Source: Thermophilibacter provencensis
GTDB lineage: Bacteria; Actinomycetota; Coriobacteriia; Coriobacteriales; Atopobiaceae
Length of the DNA: 64,000 nucleotides
NCBI RefSeq assembly: GCF_900128445.1
Contig: NZ_LT671417.1
Span: 310,001-374,000, forward strand
Direction: 5' to 3'
Shown: positions 41,122 to 50,580 of the stretch, one piece after another
Layout: the number at the start of each line of letters is the position of its first letter
Numbering within the stretch: position 1 is the stretch's first letter
Notes under the pieces: generated by a model
Databases searched by the model: none
Told to the model about the DNA's origin: nothing
What the model saw: the letters and a program-made list of their open reading frames with translations, nothing else
Position numbers and translations under genes: made by a program

Positions 41122-42621
41122 TTACCTGTCTCTCCGCTTGTTGTACCGAATGATCTCCGGATGGAGGTCGTGGTAGATGTCCATATAGTCGTTCGCGGCG
41201 CGGCGCCAGCTGAAGTCTGTCGCCATGGCCTGCTGCATCAGGTTAGACCAAGCGTCGGGATCGGTCCAGAAGATCTCGCACGCGCCGAGAAGGGTGTCGG
41301 CCATCTCATCGCCGTTCATGTTGGCAAACGAGAAGCCCGTGCCCTCGCCGGTGTACTTGTTGTACGGGACGACCGAGTCACGCAGGCCGCCCGTCTCGCG
41401 CACCACGGGAAGCGTGCCGTAGCGCATGGCGATCATCTGGGAGAGGCCGCAGGGCTCGAACTCGGACGGCATGAGCAGCAGGTCGCCGCCGGCGTACATG
41501 CGGTGCGAGAGCGCGTTGTCAAACGCGATGCGCGCGCACATCTGGCCGGGATACTTGGCCGCGAAGTAGCGGAACGCGTCCTCGTGGTCCTTGTCGCCCG
41601 TGCCGAGGATGGCAACCTGGACGCCGCGGGACATGAGGTGGTCCATCGCGTAGCGGACAAGGCCGAGGCCCTTCTGGTCCGTGAGGCGGCCGATCGAGAC
41701 CACGAGCGGGCGCGTGGGGTCCTGGTTGAGGCCCAGCTCCTCCTGGAGGGCGCGCTTGCACTCGGCCTTGCCCTCGATCTCCTTGGCGGAGTAGTTGGCC
41801 GGAATCATCGAGTCCGTCGTGGGGTTCCAGATGGACTGGTCGATGCCGTTGAGGATGCCGCGCAGCTGGCCCGAGCGGCGGCGGAAGATGTCGTCAAGGC
41901 CCTCGCCGTAGAACGGCATCTGCAGCTCGTAGGCGTAGCTCGGGCTCACCGTCGTGAGGAAGTCCGTGTAGAGCAGGGCGCCCTTCATGAAGTTGATGGA
42001 GCGCTCGTCGCAGCGGAGCTGGTCGCGGGCGGCCGGGATGTGGGCGAGGCCGAGCACCTGCTCGAGCATCTCGTCGCTGTACTGGCCCTGGAACTTGACG
42101 TTGTGAATCGTGAAGATGGTCTTCACGTTGGCGCACTGCGGGACGTCCTGGTAGAACTCGCGCAGGAACACGCAGCACAGCGCCGTCTGCCAGTCGTTGC
42201 AGTGCAGCACGTCGCACTCGAGCTCGGGCACCTTGGTGATGGCCTCGCAGATGGCCTTCGAGAAGAACGCGAAGCGCTCGCCGTCATCGAAATAGCCGTA
42301 GAGGCTGTCACGCTTGAAGTAGGCCTCGTTGTCGATGAAGTAGAAGTCGAGGTCCTGCATAGAGAGCTTCTCGATGCCGCAGTACTCGTTTCGCCAGGCG
42401 AGCGGCACGTAGAACTCGGTGACGTGCTTCATCTGGTCGAGGTACTCCTGCGGAATCGTGGAGTACTTGGGCAGGATGACGGCGACGCGGGCGCCGGCGT
42501 GCTTGAGTGCGCGGGGAAGGGAGCCGGCGACGTCCCCGAGGCCGCCCGACTTGGCAAACGGGACGGCCTCGGAAGACGCGAAGAGCACCCTCAACTTCCT
42601 GCGCTTGGCATTGGTTGACAC
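41122..42621 (-). CDS. glgA: Glycogen synthase (GT5)
   Basis: 499 residues transferring glucose from ADP-glucose to alpha-1,4-glucan. The ADP-glucose motif is AKSGGLGDVAGSLPRAL (about 23-39), HCNDWQTAL and TIFTIHNVKFQGQY follow, and the C-terminal GT-B half has SIGRLTDQKGLGLV and LMPSEFEPCGLSQMIAM with the retained E-x7-E glutamates. GTG start with GAGGGAG upstream. It follows glgD by 18 bp and is translationally close to the GH13/GH77 fusion. Confidence 0.97.
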   Translation of the reverse strand: MSTNAKRRKLRVLFASSEAVPFAKSGGLGDVAGSLPRALKHAGARVAVILPKYSTIPQEYLDQMKHVTEFYVPLAWRNEYCGIEKLSMQDLDFYFIDNEAYFKRDSLYGYFDDGERFAFFSKAICEAITKVPELECDVLHCNDWQTALCCVFLREFYQDVPQCANVKTIFTIHNVKFQGQYSDEMLEQVLGLAHIPAARDQLRCDERSINFMKGALLYTDFLTTVSPSYAYELQMPFYGEGLDDIFRRRSGQLRGILNGIDQSIWNPTTDSMIPANYSAKEIEGKAECKRALQEELGLNQDPTRPLVVSIGRLTDQKGLGLVRYAMDHLMSRGVQVAILGTGDKDHEDAFRYFAAKYPGQMCARIAFDNALSHRMYAGGDLLLMPSEFEPCGLSQMIAMRYGTLPVVRETGGLRDSVVPYNKYTGEGTGFSFANMNGDEMADTLLGACEIFWTDPDAWSNLMQQAMATDFSWRRAANDYMDIYHDLHPEIIRYNKRRDR

Positions 42622-42639
42622 GGTGGTTCTCCCTCGGTA

Positions 42640-43734
42640 CTAGTCGCGAGACTTCTCCTTGATGAGCACGTCCTCAGGGGTGCCCCTGAGCTCGGTGCCG
42701 GCGGGGACGACGTTGGCGCGGTCCACGATCGCGTTCTCGACGCGCGCGCCGCTCTTGACGACGCAGCCCTGCATCACGATCGAGTTGCGCACGGTGGCGC
42801 CGGCCTCGATGATGACGTTGCGGCCGAGGATTGTGTCGCTCACGCTGCCGTAGATGCGGTCGCCGGAGGAGACGGCCGAGTTGAGCACGTGGGAGCCGAC
42901 CTCGAACTTGGCGGGCGGCGTGTCGTGCGTCTTGGTCTTGACGGTGCGCTCATCGGGGAAGAGCTCGGCGGTGATGCGCGGGTCGAGCAGGTCCATGTTG
43001 GCGCGGAAGTAGGAGCGCTTGTTGAAGATCGGCGCGACGTAGCCGTCGTACTCGTAGGTGCGCACGTTCACGCGGCCGAAGTCGCCGGACATGGCCTCGA
43101 AGAGGTCGAGGTAGTCCGTCGGGCCGTACCAGTCGAACATGTCGAGCAGGAGCTGGCGGTTGATGACGAAGCAGTCGAGGAACATCGTCTCGCCGAAGTT
43201 GGCGCCGTGGTGCACGCCGCAGACGCGGCCGTCCTCGACGTCGAAGGCGGTAACGTCGGCGTCCTTCTCGGAGGCGGTCTTGACGATCACCGTGACGTCG
43301 GCGCCAGACTCCTTGTGCGCGTCATAGACCTTGTTGAGGTCGGCGTTGAACACGAAGTTGGCGGTCGAGAAGAACACGGCGTCGGAGGTGCTGCGCGTGA
43401 AGTACGCCTTGTTGTGGACGAGGTCGCGCAGCAGGAAGCGGGCGCCGGTGCGGGAGGTGCCGAAGGCGGAGCCGGGCAGGATGAACAGGCCGCCGTTCTT
43501 GCGGTCGAGATCCCAGTCCTTGCCGGAGCCCACGTGGTCGATGATGGAGCGGTAGTTGTACGGCATGACCATGCCGACGGTGCGGATGCCGCAGTTCACC
43601 ATGTTGGAGAGGGCAAAGTCGACGAGGCGGTAGCGGCCGAAGTAGGGCAGCGACGCCACGGGGCGGCTCTCGGTGAGCGCGGTCGACTCCTTTGCCGAGT
43701 AGTTGCAGGTGATAAGGCCGATGACCTTCTCCAT
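42640..43734 (-). CDS. glgD: Glucose-1-phosphate adenylyltransferase regulatory subunit GlgD
   Basis: 364 residues related to GlgC but with altered catalytic motifs: the N-terminus reads VIGLITCNYSAKESTALTES instead of the GGxGxRL loop of GlgC. The second half is a left-handed beta-helix (ILGRNVIIEAGATVRNSIVM). In Firmicutes and allied groups GlgD associates with GlgC and modulates activity. ATG 2 nt after the glgC stop, so translation is coupled. Confidence 0.94.
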   Translation of the reverse strand: MEKVIGLITCNYSAKESTALTESRPVASLPYFGRYRLVDFALSNMVNCGIRTVGMVMPYNYRSIIDHVGSGKDWDLDRKNGGLFILPGSAFGTSRTGARFLLRDLVHNKAYFTRSTSDAVFFSTANFVFNADLNKVYDAHKESGADVTVIVKTASEKDADVTAFDVEDGRVCGVHHGANFGETMFLDCFVINRQLLLDMFDWYGPTDYLDLFEAMSGDFGRVNVRTYEYDGYVAPIFNKRSYFRANMDLLDPRITAELFPDERTVKTKTHDTPPAKFEVGSHVLNSAVSSGDRIYGSVSDTILGRNVIIEAGATVRNSIVMQGCVVKSGARVENAIVDRANVVPAGTELRGTPEDVLIKEKSRD

Positions 43735-43736
43735 GA

Positions 43737-44885
43737 TTAGTTCTCCCCCTTTCCGACCACGACGTCGTTGCCGATGACGGCGGTGTCCTTCGTCTGGTCG
43801 ACGCTGCCGACGCTAACGTTCTCCTCCACGACGGAGTTCTCGCCGAGGATGGCGCGCACGACGTGGGCCCCATCCTTGACCCTCGCGCCCGGGAGCAGCA
43901 CCGAGTCGATAACCGTCGCACGCTCGCCGACGTAGGCGTCGGTCGAGAGAATCGAGTGCTTGGCGGTGCCGTAGACCTGGCAGCCGTTGGAGACGAGGCA
44001 GTCGTCGATGGTGGCGTCCTTGCCCACGAGCGCGGGCGGGCGGGTGGACGAGTTGCTCATGATGGGGAACTCGTTGCTGAAGATGTCGAAGGCGGGGTTG
44101 GGCCCGAGGAGGTCCATGCTCGTCTCGTGGTAGCTCGAGATGGTGCCGACGTCACGCCAGAAGCCCTCGAACTTGTAGGTGTAGAGGCGCTTGCCGGCCT
44201 CGAGGAGCTTCGGGATGATGTCGCCGCCGAAGTCGTGGCTCGAGTTCTGGTCGTTGGCGTCCTCCTTCAGAGTCTCGACGAGAAGGTCGGCGGTGAAGAT
44301 GTAGATGCCCATGGAGGCGAGGTTTGAATCGGGCTTCTTGGGCTTCTCGGTGAACTTGCTGATGCGGCCGTCCTCGTCGGCGGTCAGGATGCCGAAGCGG
44401 GAGGCCTCCTCCCAGGGCACCGGCATGACGGCGATGGTGAGGTCGGCGTTGTTCTTCTTGTGCGTCTCGAGCATGTCGTCATAGTCCATGCGGTAGAGCT
44501 GGTCGCCGGACAGGATGAGGACGTAGTCGGGATCGTTGGTCTCGATGTAGCCCAGGTTCTGGGTCACGGCGTCGGCCGTGCCCTCGTACCAGGCGCCGCC
44601 GGTCTGGGTCGCGTAGGGAGGGAGGATGGAGACGCCGCCGCCGCGCTCGTCGAGGTTCCACGCCTCACCCGTCCCGATGTAGCTGTGCAGCAGGTACGGA
44701 CGGTACTGCGTGAGGACGCCCACCGTCGTGATGCCCGAGTTGGCGCAGTTCGAGAGGGCAAAGTCGATGATGCGGAACTTCCCGCCGAAGGAAACCGCCG
44801 GCTTTGCGACGTTGCTCGTCAGCGCACCGAGCCTGCTGCCCTGACCGCCTGCCAGGAGCATTGCGATGCACTCTTTCTTACTCAT
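43737..44885 (-). CDS. glgC: Glucose-1-phosphate adenylyltransferase GlgC
   Basis: 382 residues making ADP-glucose from ATP and glucose-1-phosphate, the committed step of glycogen synthesis. [20 protein letters not shown] holds the nucleotide loop, [20 protein letters not shown] follows, [15 protein letters not shown] carries the metal Asp, and the C-terminal beta-helix covers about 285-382. ATG preceded by AGGAGTGGGGGT. Third gene in the operon, with a hairpin before it. Confidence 0.97.
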   Translation of the reverse strand: MSKKECIAMLLAGGQGSRLGALTSNVAKPAVSFGGKFRIIDFALSNCANSGITTVGVLTQYRPYLLHSYIGTGEAWNLDERGGGVSILPPYATQTGGAWYEGTADAVTQNLGYIETNDPDYVLILSGDQLYRMDYDDMLETHKKNNADLTIAVMPVPWEEASRFGILTADEDGRISKFTEKPKKPDSNLASMGIYIFTADLLVETLKEDANDQNSSHDFGGDIIPKLLEAGKRLYTYKFEGFWRDVGTISSYHETSMDLLGPNPAFDIFSNEFPIMSNSSTRPPALVGKDATIDDCLVSNGCQVYGTAKHSILSTDAYVGERATVIDSVLLPGARVKDGAHVVRAILGENSVVEENVSVGSVDQTKDTAVIGNDVVVGKGEN

Positions 44886-44911
44886 ACCCCCACTCCTTTC
44901 GACTACCAGAC

Positions 44912-44935
44912 GCGGGGGCCGCGGAGGACCCCCGC
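44912..44935 (-). terminator. Hairpin between glgP and glgC
   Basis: GCGGGGGTCC pairs with GGCCCCCGC around a short loop in the 58-bp gap. It may reduce read-through from glgBP into glgCDA. Confidence 0.55.
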
Positions 44936-44943
44936 ACGTAAGC

Positions 44944-47376
44944 CTAAATGTGCCAGATATCCGTCATGTACTCACGGATAGTTCGGTCAGAAGAGAAATA
45001 TCCGGCCTTGGCGGTATTGTGGAGCGCCGCCTTGTTCCACGCGAGACGGTCGCCGTAGGATCCGGTGAGCTCCTCCCATGCCTGGACGTAGGAGTGGAAG
45101 TCGCGCAGGACCAGATCCGGGTCGTTGTCGACCATCAGGTAGTCGTGGATGCTGTCGAAGTTGCCGGAGAGCCGCGCGAGCGTGCCGTCGGTCAGCATGT
45201 CCACGATGCGGCCGACGCGGTCGCGGTCGCCGTTGTACATGTCCCAGGCGTAGTAGCGGCCGCTGGCGCGAAGCGCGTCGACCTCGTCCGCGTGCAGGCC
45301 GAAGATCTTGATGTTCTCGGGGCCCACGAGCTCGGAGATCTCGATGTTGGCGCCGTCGAGGGTGCCAAGGGTGATCGCCGCGTTCATCATGAGCTTCATG
45401 TTGGAGGTGCCGGAGGCCTCGGCGCCCGCCACGCTGATCTGCTCGGAGATCTCCGCGGCGGAGTAGATGAGCTGCGCGTTGGAGACGGCGAAGTTGGGCA
45501 CAAAGGCCACCTTGATCTTGTCGTTCACGCGCTCGTCGTTGTTGATGACGTCGGCGACCGAGTTGATGAGACGGATGACCTCCTTGGCGAAGGTGTAGCT
45601 CTGGGCCGCCTTGCCCGAGAAGATGAAGGCCGTCGGGCGCGGGCTGTAGCCCGGGTCCTTGAGCATGCGGTTGTAGAGGTCGAGCACCTTGAAGACGTTG
45701 AGGAGCTGGCGCTTGTAGGCGTGGAAGCGCTTGACCTGGACGTCGAAGACCATGTTGGTGTCAAGCTCGACGCCGGAGGTCTCCTTGACGTAGGCGGCCA
45801 GACGCTCCTTGTCGGCCTTCTTGGCGGCCTCCATGCCGTCGAGGAAGCTCGCGTCCCCCTCGAAGGGAAGCAGCTTCTCGAGCTCCATGGCGTCGGTCAT
45901 CCAGCCGTCGCCGATGGCCTCGGTGATGAGCTTTGCGTAGGCCGGGTTCGCCTCCGCGAGGAAGCGGCGGTGCGTCACGCCGTTGGTCTTGTTGTTGAAG
46001 CGGTGCGGCATCATCTCGTAGAACTCGTGGAAGACGCTGTCCTTGAGGATCTGCGTGTGCAGCGCGGAGACGCCGTTGATCGAGTGCGAGAAGATGATCG
46101 AGAGGTTGGCCATGCGGACCTGGCCGTCCCAGAGGATGGCGGTCTTGCTCAGGACGTCGGTCCAGTTGCCCTCGTTCGGCGAGAGGTGGTTGGACAGGCT
46201 CTCGCGGTAGCGGCGGTCGACCTCGTCGATGAACATGTAGAGGCGCGGCAGGAGGTTGCGGAAGGTGTTGATGGGCCACTTCTCCAGCGCCTCGGGCATG
46301 ACCGTGTGGTTGGTGAAGGAGATCGTCTCCTTGGCGATCCTGTAGGCCTCGTCGAAGCCCACGCCCTTCTCGTCAACGAGGATGCGCATGAGCTCGGGGC
46401 CGCACATGGCGGGGTGCGTGTCGTTGGTGTGGACGCAGACGTGCTCGCCGAGGTGCTCCCAGTCGGGACCGAACTCGCGCTCGTAGGTGCGCAGGATCGT
46501 CTGCAGGCCGGCGGAGACGAAGAGGTACTCCTGCTTGAGTCGCAGCATCCGGCCGTGCTCGCCGGCGTCATTGGGGTAGAGGATCGTGGAGATGGCCTCG
46601 ACGTCCGAGCGGAACTTGTTGGCGCGCGCGTAGTCGCCGGCGTTGAAGGCGTCGAGGTCGAAGTCCTCGGTGTAGGGCTCGGCCGACCACAGGCGCAGCT
46701 TGTTCACGACCTTGCCGCCGTAGCCGATGATGGGCACGTCGTACGGGACGGCGCGGACGACCTCGCCGCCCTCCTGGGTGAACCAGAACTTGCCGTCCTC
46801 CTCGTGGCGGACGACCTCGCCGCCAAAGCGGACGAGCACGGCGCTGCCGTCCTTGCGGGTCTCCCAGGGGAAGCCGCCCGCAAGCCAGTTGTCCGTGCGC
46901 TCGACCTGGCGGCCGCCCTCGATGTACTGGCGGAAGAGGCCATAGCGGTAGCGCATGCCGTTGCCGTAGCCGGCGATGCCCTCGTGGGCCATGGAGTCGA
47001 GGAAGCACGCGGCCAGGCGGCCCAGGCCACCGTTGCCGAGGCCGGGATCGACCTCCTGGCGGCAGAGGGCGTCGAGGTCGGCGCCCATCTCCTTGACGCC
47101 CTTCGCGACGAGGTCGCGGACGCCGAAGTTGATCAGATAGTTGTCAAGCAGGGGACCGAGGAGGAACTCGAGGGAGAAGTAGTAGACCTTCTTGGCTCCC
47201 TTGGGGTGGGACTCCGGGAAGATGGCGCGGCCCTTGTTGGCGATGAGCTCGGCGAGGGCGTAGAAGCGCTCGTGGTCGGCAAGGCCCTCGAAGGGCGTGC
47301 CGTAGCGCGCGACGCACGCCTCGCGGTACTGCTCGACAAAGTCCTGCTCGTTCTCAAAAATCTTGTTGTCAGTCAA
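44944..47376 (-). CDS. glgP: Glycogen phosphorylase (GT35)
   Basis: 811 residues releasing glucose-1-phosphate from glycogen with PLP as cofactor. [20 protein letters not shown] and the glycogen-storage/catalytic blocks [17 protein letters not shown] and [18 protein letters not shown] are present, and the PLP lysine lies in [20 protein letters not shown]. The start is a TTG at 47376 with AGGAGAGG 4 nt upstream; a longer reading from 47475 would add 33 Arg/Pro-rich residues and is rejected. Second gene of the operon after glgB. Confidence 0.97.
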   Translation of the reverse strand: MTDNKIFENEQDFVEQYREACVARYGTPFEGLADHERFYALAELIANKGRAIFPESHPKGAKKVYYFSLEFLLGPLLDNYLINFGVRDLVAKGVKEMGADLDALCRQEVDPGLGNGGLGRLAACFLDSMAHEGIAGYGNGMRYRYGLFRQYIEGGRQVERTDNWLAGGFPWETRKDGSAVLVRFGGEVVRHEEDGKFWFTQEGGEVVRAVPYDVPIIGYGGKVVNKLRLWSAEPYTEDFDLDAFNAGDYARANKFRSDVEAISTILYPNDAGEHGRMLRLKQEYLFVSAGLQTILRTYEREFGPDWEHLGEHVCVHTNDTHPAMCGPELMRILVDEKGVGFDEAYRIAKETISFTNHTVMPEALEKWPINTFRNLLPRLYMFIDEVDRRYRESLSNHLSPNEGNWTDVLSKTAILWDGQVRMANLSIIFSHSINGVSALHTQILKDSVFHEFYEMMPHRFNNKTNGVTHRRFLAEANPAYAKLITEAIGDGWMTDAMELEKLLPFEGDASFLDGMEAAKKADKERLAAYVKETSGVELDTNMVFDVQVKRFHAYKRQLLNVFKVLDLYNRMLKDPGYSPRPTAFIFSGKAAQSYTFAKEVIRLINSVADVINNDERVNDKIKVAFVPNFAVSNAQLIYSAAEISEQISVAGAEASGTSNMKLMMNAAITLGTLDGANIEISELVGPENIKIFGLHADEVDALRASGRYYAWDMYNGDRDRVGRIVDMLTDGTLARLSGNFDSIHDYLMVDNDPDLVLRDFHSYVQAWEELTGSYGDRLAWNKAALHNTAKAGYFSSDRTIREYMTDIWHI

Positions 47377-47467
47377 AGCCTCTCCTAGCGTCGGGCGACA
47401 AGAACTCGGGGGCGTGCGAGACGGTCCCGCACGAGGGCATCGGCTGTCGCTTGGCCGCCACCCATCT

Positions 47468-47490
47468 GGGGCCACCCGTCGGGTGGCCCC
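47468..47490 (-). terminator. Hairpin downstream of glgB
   Basis: GGGGCCACCC and its complement form a 10-bp stem with a 3-nt loop, 8 bp after the glgB stop. No U-tract on the minus strand, so it may be an intercistronic stabiliser. Confidence 0.55.
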
Positions 47491-47498
47491 ATAAAAGT

Positions 47499-49658
47499 TT
47501 ACTCCGCCTTCGTCGTTTTTCTAGCGGCGGGTTTCTTCGATGACGCCGCCTTTACGGAAGACGTCGCCTTCTTGGCCGCGGGCTTTTTTGCGGCGGGCTT
47601 CTTCGGCGCCGCCTTCTCGGCCGTCTTGACCGCCTTGGCAGCGGTCTTGGTGGCCTTGGCCGCAGGCTTCTTCTTCGCCGGGCGGCGCAGCGTGCCCGTC
47701 TTCTTGAGAATCATGCCGCCGAGCGGCGGAACGCGCACCACGAGGGACTGCTCGCGGCCGTTCCACGGCTCGTCCTGGCACTTGAGCTTGCCGGTGTTGA
47801 TGACGCCGGAGCCGCCGTAGCGCTCGTCGTCGGAGTTGAACATCTCCTCGTAGACGCCCCACTCGGGCACGCCCATGCGGAAGTCCTCGCGCGCGTTTAC
47901 GTCAAAGTTGATGAGGATGACGAGCTCGTCGCCGGGCTTGTCGCCCCTGCGGATGAACGAGATGATCGACTGGTCGGCATTGTCCGCGTCGATCCACTCG
48001 AATCCCTCGGAGGCGAAGGCGCGCTGCCAGAGCGCGGCGTTGTCGTTGTAGAAGCGGTTGAGGTCGCGGACGAACTGCTGCTGGTGGCGGTGCGTCTCAT
48101 ACTGCTCGGCGAGGAAGTACTGGATCCCCTCGTAGTAGCGCCACTCGATGAACTGGGCGATCTCGTTGCCCATGAAGTTGAGCTTGCCGCCGGGGTGCGT
48201 GACCTGGTAGAAGGCGAGCGCCCTCATGCCGGCGAACTGCCGCCAGTAGTCGCCGGGCATGCGCGTGATGAGCGAGCACTTCCCGTTGACGACCTCGTCG
48301 TGACTGAGCGGCAGGATGAAGTTCTCGTTGAACTGGTACATGGAGGAGAACGTCAGCATGCGGTAGTTGCCCGGGCGCCACGGGAAGTCGGTCTGCATGT
48401 AGTGCAGGGTGTCGTTCATCCAGCCCATGTCCCACTTGAAGTGGAAGCCGAGGCCGCCGTCCTCGGGCGGGTAGGTCACGAGCGGCCAGGCGGTGGACTC
48501 CTCGGCGATCATCATGACGTCGGGATGGAACTTGCCCATGACCTCGTTGGTCTGGCGGATGAACGCGGAGGCGTCGAGGTCCTCCTCGGTGCCCTTCTCG
48601 TTGAAGCGCTTCTGGCCGGGGTCGTCGATGCCGAAGTTCATGTAGAGCATCGAGGAGACGCCGTCCATGCGGATGCCGTCGGCGTGGAAGAGGTCGGCCC
48701 AGAAGAGCGCGTTGGAGACGAGGAAGCTGCGGACCTCGCCGCGTGAGTAGTCGAACTGATGCGTGCTCCAGTTGGGGTGGATCTTGTGCTCGTAGAGCAT
48801 CTCGCCGTTAAAGGTGGCGAGGCCCTGGGCGTCTGCGCAGAAGCCGCCCGGCACCCAGTCGAGGATCACGCCGATGCCGGCCTCGTGGCAGGCGTCGATG
48901 AAGTGCATGAACTGCTTGGGGTTGCCGTAGCGCGAGGTGGCGGCGTAGTAGCCGGTGGGCTGGTAGCCCCAGGAGCCGTCGAACGGGTGCTCGTTCACGG
49001 GCATGACCTCGACGTGCGAGTAGCCCATGTCCTTGGCGTAGGCGACCAGCTCGACGGAGAGGTCGTCGTAGGAGTAGACGACGCCGCGCTGCGCGGGGAA
49101 CGGGTCGCCGGGGCCGGGATACGTGCCGTCGGGGCGGGGCTCGCCCTGCGGCTCGTCACCGTGGCGGCGCCAGCTGCCGAGGTGCACCTCAAAGATGTTG
49201 AGCGGCTCCTTGAACATGTCGCGCTTGGCGCGCGCCTTCATGTAGGCGCCGTCGGCCCAGTCATAGCCGGCGAGGTCGAAGGTGCGCGACGCGGTACCCG
49301 GAATCTGCTCGGCGTAGAAGCCGTACGGGTCGGCCTTGTAGAGCTTGCGGCCGTCCGCGGTCTCGATCAGGTACTTGTAGAGCGCCTCGTGACCGATGCC
49401 GGGGACGAAGCCCTGCCAGACGCCGCCGGTCTCGGAGCAGGAGAGCGGGTTGGCCTGCTCGTCCCACCCGTTGAAGTCTCCGATGACGTGCACGCTCTTG
49501 ACGTCGGGCGCCCAGACGGCGAAGTGGTAGCCGCTCGTCCCGTCGTCATCCACGGCAGGGTGGGCGCCCAGCTTCTCGTAGCTCCGGTACCACTTTCCAC
49601 TTGCGAGCAGGAACAGGTCGTCGTTGCTCAGATAGAGGGTGCTGTCAAGAGATTCCAT
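47499..49658 (-). CDS. glgB: 1,4-alpha-glucan branching enzyme with histone-H1-like tail
   Basis: 720 residues forming alpha-1,6 branches. An N-terminal CBM48 (GAHPAVDDDGTSGYHFAVWA) precedes the GH13 barrel with EVMPVNEHPFDGSWGYQPTG, GIRMDGVSSMLYM (nucleophile Asp), MIAEESTAWP (acid Glu) and LPLSHDEVVNGKCS; the C-terminal beta domain ends about 650. Residues 653-720 are an unexpected lysine/alanine/proline-rich tail (repeats of KPAAK and AAKA type) resembling histone H1 or bacterial HU extensions. The ATG at 49658 is preceded by GAGGAG and fits the family; 12 extra upstream codons are rejected. First gene of the glycogen operon. Confidence 0.95.
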   Translation of the reverse strand: MESLDSTLYLSNDDLFLLASGKWYRSYEKLGAHPAVDDDGTSGYHFAVWAPDVKSVHVIGDFNGWDEQANPLSCSETGGVWQGFVPGIGHEALYKYLIETADGRKLYKADPYGFYAEQIPGTASRTFDLAGYDWADGAYMKARAKRDMFKEPLNIFEVHLGSWRRHGDEPQGEPRPDGTYPGPGDPFPAQRGVVYSYDDLSVELVAYAKDMGYSHVEVMPVNEHPFDGSWGYQPTGYYAATSRYGNPKQFMHFIDACHEAGIGVILDWVPGGFCADAQGLATFNGEMLYEHKIHPNWSTHQFDYSRGEVRSFLVSNALFWADLFHADGIRMDGVSSMLYMNFGIDDPGQKRFNEKGTEEDLDASAFIRQTNEVMGKFHPDVMMIAEESTAWPLVTYPPEDGGLGFHFKWDMGWMNDTLHYMQTDFPWRPGNYRMLTFSSMYQFNENFILPLSHDEVVNGKCSLITRMPGDYWRQFAGMRALAFYQVTHPGGKLNFMGNEIAQFIEWRYYEGIQYFLAEQYETHRHQQQFVRDLNRFYNDNAALWQRAFASEGFEWIDADNADQSIISFIRRGDKPGDELVILINFDVNAREDFRMGVPEWGVYEEMFNSDDERYGGSGVINTGKLKCQDEPWNGREQSLVVRVPPLGGMILKKTGTLRRPAKKKPAAKATKTAAKAVKTAEKAAPKKPAAKKPAAKKATSSVKAASSKKPAARKTTKAE

Positions 49659-49830
49659 GTCAGGCTCCTCGAAGGTCAGTGCACAGGACAACACTCATTG
49701 TGATGCCTACGTCAACCACATGTCCACGAAAAGGCGGCGAGTGCGGGAAATGGGGCGGCGAAGCAATGCGACGCAGGCAGGCCCCCACGCCCTGGGCGCG
49801 CGCGGATTGCCCCGCGCCGTGGAAAGCGTG

Positions 49831-49856
49831 GAAAAGTGCCTGTCCCCTTTGCGCGC
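49831..49856 (-). repeat. Half REP-like unit
   Basis: GAAAAGTGCCTGTCCCCTTT followed by GCGCGC equals one arm of the GTGCAAAGGGGACAGGC palindromes, here without its partner. Lies upstream of the glgB promoter region and downstream of the rubrerythrin gene. Confidence 0.65.
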
Positions 49857-49860
49857 TGCG

Positions 49861-49938
49861 CACGCGAGAGGCCCCGACCTCCTTGGCAGGACACTCCGCA
49901 AAGCGCGGTCCTGCGTGGAAGTCGGGGCCTCCCGCGTG
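49861..49938 (-). terminator. Long hairpin terminator of the rubrerythrin gene
   Basis: Outer arms (CACGCG-GAGGCCCCGAC type, about 22 nt with two mismatches) and an inner stem CAGGAC/GTCCTG form a 78-nt structure starting 17 bp after the rubrerythrin stop. No clear U-run. Confidence 0.65.
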
Positions 49939-49955
49939 CGTGTCAGGTCAGGCGA

Positions 49956-50501
49956 CTAGTAGTTCAGGGCCTGCTCCTCGAAGTATGCCTTCGGGTGGTT
50001 GCACACCGGGCAGACCGCGGGGGCCTCGGCACCGACGTGCAGGTGACCGCAGTTGCGGCACTTCCAGACCTTGACGCCCTCGCGAGCGAAGACCTCGCCC
50101 TTCTCGACGCGCTCGGCCAGCTTGTTGTAGCGCTCCTCGTGGTGCTTCTCGATCTCGCCGACCATGCGGAACTTGGCCGCGATCTCGGCAAAGCCCTCGG
50201 CCTCGGCGGTCTCGGCGAAGCCCTTGTACATGTCGGTCCACTCGTAGTTCTCGCCCGCCGCGGCGTCCTTGATGTTGGTCAGGGTGTCGGGCACCTCGCC
50301 GCCGTGGAGATACTTGAACCAGAGCTTGGCGTGCTCCTTCTCGTTGCCAGAGGTCTCGGTGAAGATCGCGGCGATCTGCTCGTAGCCCTCCTTCTTGGCC
50401 TTGCTCGCGTAGTAGGCGTACTTGTTGGTAGCCTGGGACTCGCCGGCGAAGGCAGCCTCGAGGTTCTTCTTCGTCTGCGAGCTCTCAAAGTCAACGGCCA
50501 T
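49956..50501 (-). CDS. Rubrerythrin
   Basis: 181 residues, a peroxide-reducing di-iron protein of anaerobes. The four-helix part carries the two metal motifs [15 protein letters not shown] and, later, [11 protein letters not shown] with [12 protein letters not shown] between; the C-terminal rubredoxin domain has [13 protein letters not shown] and [13 protein letters not shown], giving the four iron Cys. Normal length and order. AGGAG precedes the ATG. Monocistronic with its own hairpin terminator; suits an oxygen-sensitive host. Confidence 0.97.
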   Translation of the reverse strand: MAVDFESSQTKKNLEAAFAGESQATNKYAYYASKAKKEGYEQIAAIFTETSGNEKEHAKLWFKYLHGGEVPDTLTNIKDAAAGENYEWTDMYKGFAETAEAEGFAEIAAKFRMVGEIEKHHEERYNKLAERVEKGEVFAREGVKVWKCRNCGHLHVGAEAPAVCPVCNHPKAYFEEQALNY

Positions 50502-50580
50502 TGGAACTCCTCTCCTGTCCCCTCTCGGGAACGCTCGACGTGCGCCGGGCCCTCTGCCCGGTATTAGGACACTGTATCAT

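Noticed and set aside
44866-47388. 840-codon open frame on the plus strand
   Set aside because: Antisense of glgP; composition (Val/Asp/Leu/Gly/His) is the mirror of a GC-rich gene.
47377-47475. Longer glgP start (33 extra codons)
   Set aside because: The extra residues are Arg/Pro/Ser-rich and unlike glycogen phosphorylases; the TTG at 47376 has an ideal AGGAGAGG site.
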